This document shows positions 28,882-39,938 of a stretch of DNA of 64,000 nt, piece by piece. Under the pieces are notes generated by a model. The model did no database searches. It saw only the letters and a program-made list of their open reading frames with translations, and was not told the DNA's origin. The stretch is from Lingula anatina. Lineage: Eukaryota; Brachiopoda; Lingulata; Lingulida; Lingulidae. Location of the stretch: contig NW_019774070.1 of the NCBI RefSeq assembly GCF_001039355.2, forward strand, positions 1 through 64,000. Direction: 5' to 3'. The translations under genes were made by a program, and so were the position numbers. Position 1 is the stretch's first letter. Each line of letters starts with the position of its first letter.

Positions 28882-30441
28882 TGTTTACCTACATTCCAAG
28901 TTTAAGAAGTATGATTTCTCTTGCTTTTGTTATTATTTTGGTCTTGAAAACAGAATTGTTGTGCTAACAGTTGATGCGATCGTCCTGTAGTCGCTTAAAA
29001 CTGGGTGTTGGGAGCTGATGCAGTGTTGACGTGTTGGGTTGAAATGTGACGTGTCATGTGTAGACATGTTTTCAAATATACTTTACTCTAAATTTATTAT
29101 TATATTATACGAATAACACAGTCCACGTAATCAAGTAGCAAAAAGTTTGTTAAAAGAGAGGATACACGCTGTTCACCGTAGCCAAATAATCTACGACTCG
29201 ATATTGATGTTTTGTGCTTTTGAAACTTCAAGAAAGCGATACGAAGCAATTGCTACTTTGAAGACTCCCAGCATTGTTGGCGAGGACACTGATTAAGGAA
29301 ACGCATCCCCTGCTGCCGGAAGAAGAGACTTACAAACATCAGTCCACGTGAATAGCTTTTATCGTAATTACTCCAGATCAGTCTGACTTTTTTAATCGTT
29401 CTGTACTGAGGGGCGCTCAGAACTGGACTGGATTGGTTAAGAAGTCGTGCGGGGTTTTTCTTTCATGACTCCATTCTTGTGAACGACGGCACATCTGTAG
29501 TTTATCTCTAGAAGACCATGGCGTAGACGTGGTGTGGCTTTGTGGTAGAACAGAAATGAGATTTGGTGTGAAGCATCACCACCAACCGCACATTTGTCTC
29601 GGTCTAATGGTATATGTAAGTAAGAACTCAAACTAATATCTCTAGGGCACCCTTTTGTTTTACCGCATTGTGCTAAGTTAGTTCTCTGTGGTTTTAAACG
29701 TCTCTTCAGAGAGATTTCGTGAAATGCCATTTGCACCTAAAAGTGCTTCTGCTTCGAACAGAGCGAAGACGGGTGTTGCACGGTTTCATACCGATGCGAT
29801 AAAGTGAACCAAATTGTGTGATCTTTATATAAGATTAAAAGTCCTAGAGTTGCCTTAATGTCCAAATCGAAATGATAAGCAGCTGTAATAGAATTCGTGG
29901 AATATATGTAAGGTTGTCTGATTTTCTATATTTTTGGGCGATTCCCAAAATAAACATGGATTGTATGTACACATTACATGTATGCCACAATAAAACTTAT
30001 CTAAAACCGCACATAACCAAAATTTTGTCATTAGTTGTGTCACAATAAGCTGAGGCATAATCAATCTGGTTTTTGTGTTTAACTGTGTTAAGCAGAACTA
30101 CGATGTTCTTTTTCTGACCCCTGACACATTTATCTGGCCCAGTCTTTTCAATATAAGCCAGATGAATAGTCTGAGTACTAGTAATATCCCGAACACATCC
30201 TCTCCTCTTACCCAGCTAAATTGTGAACAACATTACTTGATGACTTCTAAATATGTTTCGTCTCGTCGTGAAAGTGTTTAAATAATTGAACAATCCAGCG
30301 ATTAACTCATTTTATGGTAGCGAGGCCAAGGTGATGTTAAAATACAATAATCATAATTATCATTCTGTGCTCATGGGCATGCAGAACATGGTAGTGTACA
30401 GAATGCGTGATACAGATTGTGGCAATGGCTCGCTCCCTCTT

Positions 30442-30468
30442 CCCTCTCTCTCTCTCTCTCTCTCTCTC
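30442..30468. repeat. TC microsatellite
   Basis: (TC)n of about 27 bp. Confidence 0.95.
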
Positions 30469-33400
30469 GTGGAATTGATTAGACAAATAGATGAAGACAG
30501 ACGTAGTTGTGTTATAAACACTTCCATGTCATCTTCTCTAAACAAAAGTACCTTACGTGCATACAAGGGAATGTAGCATTGGAACTAAACCTAATTAATA
30601 GCCAGACTAACTCAATCTTTGGTGCCTGCCCACACACTTCTAAATCTCAGTTACAATGAGCAATCCTATATACCGGTTCTAAGCTCTCAATCCAGTCTCC
30701 TTTAGGGAACCGACTAATCCTTGATGCATGGAATCTCCAAAACTGTTGGGCAAAGTTTCCTCGCGGATCAATACGCAAGATTATTGGCCCCCACTGGGTC
30801 CTCTACTTGCACATTACCCAATGACTGTTTAAGATAATCAGTGTAACCTTTCCCCTTCCTTGAGGACACAGCTCCAAATCGGGTTATCCTTATCAATATC
30901 AGGTAGGAGGGGGAATCGATAACTCTTTTTCTTGGGCGTAAAATCATGCCCCTATAGGTAATAGCGATTTATGGAAAGGTGGTGCTTGTTATGTTTGCTG
31001 AAACCATTGCGTCTTTGATGTGAGAATTTGTATCTTCAACGGGCTCAGATTAACATTAAAACCTTTTCTTTTTATTAAAAAAGTTTATTTTCCAATTAGT
31101 GTCAGATAAAAACGTAATTTACAGATATCTAAAGATATTTTCTTCTTTTAAGTTACGCAATTGAATTCATTTCCAATAGCATAGTATGGCATTTTGTTTG
31201 TCCTTTTCATGACATATCCGCAAAGTTTCGGAACAAAATCATAAATCATAGCTTGCTCTTTTCTTACACGAACAATCTCTTTCAACACTAGACCCTACAC
31301 AAAGCTCTTTTATTCGACATTTCATTCTCTTCCGTCTCATTCATTCCGTTTTGCATCAGATTGTATATAGATAAGCACTTATTTCAGCAAATTGTATTGG
31401 GATTTGCGAGTTAATGTATTTGGAATTTTATCTCTGAATCTTATTGTCCAGAACCACAGGAATGTGTTTGATGACTACCTAGACAGTTCTGGCATCTTCT
31501 TTGAAAATGTCTTTAAAACGTTAACCACATGCCGGTGCATTTTGGTATTTATTGCTTAAGACATTGACTTCGAAAGCATATTCGACACTTTTTTCACAAT
31601 ATTTTTTCGTATTATTATTATGGTATTGGAACATCTGGACACGGCCGATAAACTAAAGAAACACAGACTGGCAGATTATTTCGGCAATGCGATCACTTGA
31701 TTAAATTGTAAGACGCGCTTTGAACAACATCTTTTTAATGCCGTATGCCTGAATAGTACGATTTGGGAAGGGCAACCTACTGTTTGGAAATTTTATTGAT
31801 ATGAGTAACGTTGACATTTTTCTCTTCTTGGAATGATCCCTTTCTGTATAGACAAGCAGTAAGTAGAGTGGTCGGAGATATTGTTGGTGTATATATACTA
31901 ATAAACTTGGGAAATTGGAGGATTTTGCACACAAGTATACGGTAATGGTTCTAATTCTGGTCGGTCCATTAACTGTCCTTTGGGGTCGATCTTAATAGCT
32001 CTAGGTTGTGACATCGGCCTTATATTCATTCTTTTAAGTAAATGCTCTAGACAGAGAATGCCCCGTTATTCTAGTCATTTATGTCCTAGTAGAATTGTCT
32101 CGACATAAAAGAAAAGAGGGCTTCATAAAGCCTTGTTTTAATTCAAGCAGGTCAGATATGGTCTCATCCAAAAGAGAGAATGGAAATGGCCTTAGTTAAA
32201 ATACAATCGAGGTAGCATAAATAAGACCTAGTTCATCAACCTGTGGCAATGTTTATTCACATGAAATATCACAGGAAAGTTATTGCGCAGTTCGCGGAAA
32301 TCAAACTTGCAAATATGATATATAGCATGTTACAGTACGCCATAAATCTGGGAGATTGATCTTGCAACCTTTTGTACTTCAGAGTGATAGGGCAAACAGC
32401 TTGGCGTTTACCAAACCCCTGGTTGATGAATTAATATCTATATCCTTTGTTTTATAGGATATGTGACAACCTTTATTAAAAGAGTCGTAATTCTAGCATG
32501 CTGCTTTGTTATCTTGAAACCACAGTAGGTGCCGTAAACAATATTTTTTTGGAATCTGTTGGAGTCCGAGAAGACATTGTGGCAAACCGTATTACACGCT
32601 TTGCTGTTCAAGGAAACGATTTCTCTCCCACGAAACCTCTGACAATAAATGGTGATTCTTTCATACAGATAAAAAAGGGGAATGCATATGTTAGTTGTAC
32701 ATGTATCATGTTTCGTTGGCAGCTTTTTATTATTCAAATGTTTGCTTCCTCGTCTTCTAATATCGGTCTTTTCCTCGTTCTTATTCTACAAATGAAATCG
32801 AACCATATATTAGAAGCGCGTGCCTTAAAAAAGAAATATCGGTGACTGTTTACCCTTAAATGCCCATGTAACATAAACAATACGCTTACATTATTTATTT
32901 TAAGAGAACATGCACTTGCGTGTCAGAAAGACAACGGCCGGCTGTTTCAGAAATCTCTTCGCCCTGTCTTTTCCTTTGCAACTACTGTATCGATTTCGTC
33001 CTTAAACAACTCGGTCTTGTGCAAAGCCGATAATGTCTGTGGATTTTATCGAAACTTGCTCCAATCAGCAAATATTACTGAGAGGAGATTACACCAAAAT
33101 TGATGTACGTCGTACACTTTTGTGTTGCTCTGTCTCCTCTAGGGTCCCACGTAAGCAGTGTTTATTGCCCTGCTGATGTAAACGATCACACAATTGAACA
33201 TTATGCTGGTGGTCATGTATACCAAATGGCGCGTGCCAAAACCTTTCCTTGTTTCGCCTGCAGTTGCTCCAAGACGGAAATAAAAACAATGGCTTTTTTC
33301 GCTTAAGGCAGCATATAGCAGTTTGCGTATCATTATTCGTGCGAAAAGCGTATCACCATATCTTGCCGAATACATGTACGTGTATTTTATTGGTGAATTG

Positions 33401-33740
33401 ATTTTGCTTTAAGGAATCAGTAATTTCTGATCTTGCGATATTTGCCATTAACTTAGAATAAATCAAATGCATCTCAAATGTTACACTAAAAGGGCGTTGC
33501 ACAAATTTACAATTAAAGAATAACAGGGAATGACGGTTGACATGTAATTCAATCCTAGCGCAAAGATAGACAGATTGCGTGAGGGCGGAGAACAAGGGGA
33601 ATTAGTTTATTTCTTCGTGCATTCTTCAATAAAAAAAACTTTACTATACAGAATGGGTCTGGCAAAACACAGTGCCTAAAATTTAAAGGAACATTGTAAA
33701 GGATTGTGATTCCGTCAATTCTTTCAAAACAAAAAAAACA

Positions 33741-33742
<2 letters not shown>

Positions 33743-33821
<79 letters not shown>
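33743..33821. repeat. Long TA microsatellite
   Basis: About 39 uninterrupted TA units, the longest pure dinucleotide tract in the window and a likely cruciform-forming site. Confidence 0.97.
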
Positions 33822-33823
<2 letters not shown>

Positions 33824-34856
33824 TTATATGAAATTACTAAAGTCTATTTAGGGAAGGGCGCAATCGAAAAGCTGAGACAATATGGGTCACGTATTCACAT
33901 GTCAATATTATCTTTCCGTCTAATGGGCTTCCTGTCAAAAACAGCTACGTTATCCCTTTCTGTGCCTTTGCTGTCGAGATAGCATATCGCGAGGGACTCG
34001 TTACCAGATCTTATGTCAATGCTATGCAAATCATGCCATACACATCTGGTTTTGTTATACTAAACCTGTCAACCTTACATTAAAATGTCGAAGCTGAAAG
34101 TGGCATTCAGTTTATGTATTTCTCTCTTTTTACTTTCAAAGTGTCATTTACACCACTGTTGGTAGGACGTTGGCACACGCATTACAAACACCTGTTTTGT
34201 GCAATTCCCGGTGATGCAGTTTTGTAACTCTTACAAATACAAATCCCACTGGGTTTAAGTCGTGATAGGTTTTATATCACCATCGTGGAAGGAAAAATGG
34301 AAGCAGATCTTGAAGCTTACTTATTCTTAGTCAAAATGTGTAGATATAATAAGACTTTCATATTCAGTGAAAAGTTCCTTGGTAAGGCTTGTTCAGGCGT
34401 TCAAGTTTTTTTTTTTTTGGTATAAATGTTTGTTGTCTTGACCCTCAGTCAAATCGTATCTATCTTCCATAATGTGTAACCGGTGACTCCCGAGCGAGTC
34501 AACATGATATACAATCTGATTATATTAAATTTGGTAGGGTGACCCTTATATACTATGTAAGCTGTCTTACACGCTTTTTTTAACTGTAGAAAGGTTTGCT
34601 CAAATATTTAGCATAAGCAACATTTACCGTTAGTTTACCGTTAGTTTTACTAACCCTGTATCTGTATTCGTTAGGAGCACACTGTATATTCAGACTGCTA
34701 TTGGAATGCACTGCACTGCTCCAATAAACCAAGCATTTTCATTTAATAGGTGTATCATCATTTTGAGTCAAGTCCAATGTATCTTAGGTTCTTAGATTGG
34801 GTTCTTAGTTAGGCTATTATTAGATTGGTCGATGCAAACAGGTCTGTAGGAGACCA

Positions 34857-35068
34857 TTCCCACAGATATTTAGATCGATCTATCCCCCTTGGGAGTCCCA
34901 CTAGATTGCTGTCGGCTTAACCGGCTTAAATGTCTGTCCCGCCTACTAAAAGCTGTAAGGGGGTAATTAACTTTAGTGCGCGCTCGGCTCCCGGAAGCTG
35001 ACAGCAATTTAGCGTGAACCCCCAGGGAGTTAGGTCGATCCAGATGGATCGATCTAAATCTGTGGGAA
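34857..35068. mobile_element. Palindromic MITE-like element (212 bp)
   Basis: The ends are TTCCCACAGATATTTAGATC on the left and its near-perfect reverse complement on the right (GATCTAAATCTGTGGGAA, 35051-35068). Subterminal blocks also pair: GGGAGTCCCACTAGATTGCT (34911 region) with the reverse complement of AGCAATTTAGCGTGAACCC (35003 region), and GATCGATC occurs in both arms. The right arm carries a roughly 14-bp insertion with an extra GATCGA. No protein is encoded, although its high GC creates a spurious 83-codon frame. Confidence 0.7.
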
Positions 35069-36265
35069 CCCAGTCTTAGACATCTTGCGGCGCTGTTATA
35101 ATTTATATGTATATACCGCATTGAAAGGGGTTTTAAATCAAACTCCTTGCTAAGGATCAGCTGTACTTCTCAACCAATGGACATAATGGACATGTAAAAC
35201 TCTGAGTAGCACTTAACATTATTCCTGGGTACAATGTTCTCTAATATTTTAGTTAATATCTTTTTTTTATATGCAACGACACGTTGCACCGTGTCCACCA
35301 TTATCTTGTAATGCAGTCAATACTGTGCATGATAAATCATAACAACTAAGCTAACATATGGAAAAACAGTATGTCTAGCTGTCACTTGTCCTGCGAAGCC
35401 CTGATTTGCGTTTAGAAGGATTCTGGCCAATTCCAATGATGTCTTACATCATAAGTCGATAACTGGACAAACATCATTCATGACTGCACCTATATTTGAC
35501 TGGTCCGTTGTTCCGAAAGGTTTTGGAACGAGCAAGTTAAAAACGAGCATTGACATCGACAGTGTAGGGCCTTTGTTTCTTAAAATCAGGATCATAATGT
35601 ATCTTTGTATCTAACACAGCATGTCGAGGTTTGGAAGTTGAAAGTTTATTAAATTCATTTTATTTATTACATGTGCAAAATATATGAGAAGAGACGCAAG
35701 AGAACAATGTATTTTCCACTTGGGTTGATGCAACCGTATCAAGCATGCATACTGCCCCTAGTGCGATAAACTCAAGAGACGTAAATCCCGTAACCAAGTT
35801 ATATTTTCTGTGAAGTTTAACAACCAAGCAGAACAGAATATTAGATTTAGGGTGCTGAGAGAATTGTGGTCTTTTAGAAGAAACCATTAAAGGCATTTTG
35901 TCAAAGGCTCTAATACGTCTCTCTCTTTGTACTGTTTTGTACACGCTGCAGTTTTGCTCGTCTTGCATACTTCGTCTACTGCATGCCAATCAATATCACT
36001 GTCTACAAATGCATACTTATTCTTCACTTTTAAGCCGATCCCCAAAATACGCCTCTCCCGTGAGAATTCTTAGACTTAACGTAGTGGTAACTGGCGGCTA
36101 TCCTCCGGCTTATTAAACGCATATATAATGTTTAGTCTTTAGAAGCATTAGAAGCATTATATATAAAGATTACCTTAAGGGTGAGAGCAGACGGATTGAG
36201 TGGAAACGTCGCAATGACACAACCAATTTGAATTTATGGTTCCAAATGCTTAAAGGCTCACTGAG

Positions 36266-36290
36266 TTTTTTTTTTTTTTTTTTTTTTTTT
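36266..36290. repeat. Poly-T run
   Basis: T25, isolated; no recognisable retroposed gene is attached. Confidence 0.95.
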
Positions 36291-37290
36291 GATATGATAC
36301 GTGTCATTTATCAAAATGGTGAAGTTTGATATTATGATGTAAAAAAGGGATAAAATGGGGGATAAATATACCGGAGAGATGGCATTCGATGAAAATAAAT
36401 GGCCACAAAATGTGTGCCTCTCAGTGAATCACATCTCCTTCCATTTGATGCCACTGTGATACCTAAAAACAGAGGAGAAAAAAAGGAATTCAGGTGGAGA
36501 GAAGAAAAAGATAGATAGGAAACCAATGACACTGTTTACTGATTGGTTTTGTGGTCATCTTTTATTGTACTGGCGATGCTTAAACTAAACACATACACAT
36601 CCCAAGCACTCTACGGGTGCGGTTGGGGGGGGGAGCAGTGCATGCCTTCCACACAGTACACTGCAACATGTTCAGCACTGGTGAAACATTAAAGTTGCCC
36701 AAGATATTCAAAAGTAATGATTGGCTTTTATGGAGGACCATGTTTCCGTAGGAAGCGACACGAAACGTCGAGAGCTACCGTTGTAATTTTCTATCTACCT
36801 ATATTTACCCAAAAGACGTGTCATTTATACCGGAAACTCAATATCGCCAACACGTCTCCATCGTCAAACACAGAGTCAAGCCAAAGCAACAGATGAATCA
36901 TTTTAATGCTGGGTACTCAATTACTCCAACACGACTAAATTTTCGAGAACAGTATCAAACCATTTCAAAAATAGTATCATTTTAAAACCGGACACTCAAT
37001 TTCTCCAGCATGCACGCTTCCAAGAAAACAATGGCAAGGACATAATGCACCCCTCCCGTGTGGTTATATACGAAGTCAACTAAATGAAATTACGCTTTTA
37101 ATTATTCAAACCTATGATGTGCTGACATTTAAAGATCCATCTGCTATCTTTTCATGTTAAAGGTGCCCTCGGATCGAACGGAAATTAGTCTATCTATCCA
37201 TGCTTTTTCCATGTATAAGTCCACCCTTATATCCATCCATTCTTCAGTCACTCTATCCATAGACCCACTCTTCATACATCAACCTTTCCA

Positions 37291-37316
37291 TACACACACA
37301 CACACACACGCACGCA

Positions 37317-37348
<32 letters not shown>

Positions 37349-37382
37349 CGCACGCGCACACACACACACACACACACGCACG
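37291..37382. repeat. CA/CGCA compound microsatellite
   Basis: About 90 bp alternating (CA)n and (CGCA)n blocks. Confidence 0.97.
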
Positions 37383-37715
37383 ACCCCACATCAATCTGTC
37401 GATATATTGTTATTCAAATCTTTCAAAATATGACGAATTGTTAGCTGCGGAAGTCTGTTGGAAACGTGTAGCGTACCAGTTTGTACTGTACATTGTAGAA
37501 CATATACATGTTTTCTACATAACACTGTTATAGTAATACAAACACTATAAATTTGACCATAACCAAAACTTCCCCAAGAGATCTTTCAATTTTACCGCTG
37601 CTTTAAAATCCTATTGATTAACGTCTTAATGCACATGTGTTTTTTAATGCGTTCATCCAATCGTCCAATGTACATAATATAGTTTGATTTAATGTTTAAG
37701 CCATTTTTCGGATTA

Positions 37716-37818
<103 letters not shown>

Positions 37819-39366
37819 CATTTGTCAATAATTAGCATTGTAGTTACTCTGGCGAGAACTAGAACCAGAATATGCAGACGGAAATTTCGAAGGTGTGCTT
37901 CGGCACATCCTGAGCACCTATTGCTACAGAGACTTGGGTGTTAGGGAGGAGCCAGGCGCTTTCCCAGTCTTTGCACCCATAAAGAGGTGTTCAAACCCAT
38001 TTCCATCTCTTGGCACAGTAAAAGATCCACTTAAGGCGCCGATGAAATATTCATTTAGTTTCGAAGTCCCCGGGCGCAGAACCAATTCTTCAAATTTAAT
38101 ACGAAAGTGTTTTCGAAACGCCACCTCCGAATTAATCTGCTTCAGTAAACCGAATTATTCCATTTTACGCGCCGGGAACCAAATATTCACACACTCCGCG
38201 CAAGCATTTAGGACTTCCATGTCCTCTTAACTTTGGCTAAAGCATGTTAAAGAGAAGGAATTGAATTTCGATCGAAAGTATGGACCCCTGTGATTTAATT
38301 TGTACTGAAAAGCAGGCAGAAAGGGCAGAAGATGCAGCACAACTTGGTAAAAAATGGCCTCACATTTATCGACTGGCTGCCCTCGTGACCAAACAAACGA
38401 TGGGAGCCTCATTAATCTACCAGTGCAATCCTGATTTTATTTCCTGTGCCCTGATACCTGTATCCACCACTAGGTTATTTCAAAGGAGTTTTGCAGAAAA
38501 ACGAATAACTTACTTTACTTGTGACAGAAAATTTCAACTCTAAATCTACATTATATTTTCTCTTGCTTACCAATTTTGCATAGAACTAAATGTATTGTAT
38601 AACTAATTGTCTGAAATACTAATCTACAACGTTTCATAAATTAATTTATTTATATATAAACCGCGTCATGAATACATTGCATTTATTGAAATACAAAGTT
38701 GATTATCCTATAACAGCGCTAACTTGAACAAATGGAATACCATGCACATTAAGCGAACATTAGGGACATCAGTCTAAATGTCAGGCCGACGCTTTGGTAT
38801 TGTGCCACCCATTAGCTAATGACTCGCGTATCATATTTAAAAAAATTTAACAGCTGATTTGATAATAAAGCCTTTCTTTTGGTGTTACGTGAAGCCAAGT
38901 GGTTTCTGTGCCTTTTGTACTGGGAAATATGATATTTCAAGTTCAAACTAAATATGTTAACTGTCCACTTTAGCGGCTTTACGTCTGACAAAAACCCCCT
39001 CTCGTGCCCTTTGGCGCTTTATGAAATTGACTGTGCGTGTGTGCTACTGATGTTTTATTAAGTAGTCGCACGTCGAGACTGGTTTAGATTCAAACGAGTA
39101 AATGACCCGCAGTGCGGTCACCGTTAAGGGACGAGTCCTGATGAAGAGATCTGATAGACAGCAGCTTTTCTTAACATTGCATGATGAGATTCTGTTTCCA
39201 GTTTCTAATAATGCCTTCTCGCTTTTATTTGGATGACCTTTCACGCCACACTCACCAGGTCAGGTTTCCAATGATTCAACAATTTAATCCATGAATAAGC
39301 TATTTTCTTAGCGATAGGTATCCAACTTAGGAGTTCTTTGCCTAATTTGCTGTCTTATTGTTTCAG

Positions 39367-39938
39367 GAAGCAGTGATGGAAATATTGGCAAGTGGATTGA
39401 GATATTTGATGGGATAAAAGCAGCTATCATCGTCGCGGAATCTTTTACCAGAAGTCCGTGATGGTTCCACGTGAGCTATAAATTGAACAGGGACTTGAAT
39501 TGCATTGCACCGATATAAAACCCACGAGCTCTCCTGTTATTCGGCGCGGATATGAGACCGCGAATTACTGTTTTAGAAAATCATTCGGATTTGAACCGTA
39601 TTATTGAAGTGTCAAGCGTTGGCATTTCAAAGCTATTCAAGTTGACACGGGAGAGCTTAAGGCCATAATCGCTATTCATAGAGTGAGACAGTTAAATTGA
39701 AGAGGATAATAAGGAATTTGTATAGGATATTACGATGCCAATGAGAAGACTATATTTTCAATAATCCTGAGGGATCTCCTGCGAAAGGCCGTAGTTCCTA
39801 GTGTAAACAGCCCGGCGGAAGGATGGGTCGACCTGGCAAGAGAAGATCTCCAAAATAATTGAAATCTAATTCTGAGCTCCTATCCTTTTCATCACCCACT
39901 CGGTTCGTCTTCGATTCAAAATCACACCACGGTCTACG
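39367..39938 (+). promoter_or_regulatory. Probable 5'-UTR part of the muscarinic receptor exon
   Basis: A pyrimidine-rich tract ending TTGTTTCAG at 39358-39366 is a good splice acceptor, and no in-frame coding sequence connects it to the ATG at 39939. I infer that the coding exon begins here with about 570 nt of 5' UTR and that one or more non-coding exons lie upstream. The leader contains upstream ATGs, including a closed 13-codon uORF at 39376-39417. The acceptor is seen in the sequence; its use is inferred. Confidence 0.45.

Larger units (their letters stand above)
13877..34856. other. Gene desert
   Basis: About 21 kb with microsatellites and homopolymers only. The longest frames (133 codons at 16585-16986 minus; 115 at 14279-14626 plus and 32498-32845 plus) have chance-like composition and no recognisable domain. 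Homeodomain-core-rich AT stretches occur, for example 22895-23075. Confidence 0.6.

Noticed and set aside
34870-35121. 83-codon frame, minus strand
   Set aside because: Falls across the palindromic MITE; openness comes from its local GC content.
37154-37444. 96-codon His/Thr-rich frame
   Set aside because: Translation of the CA/CGCA microsatellite.
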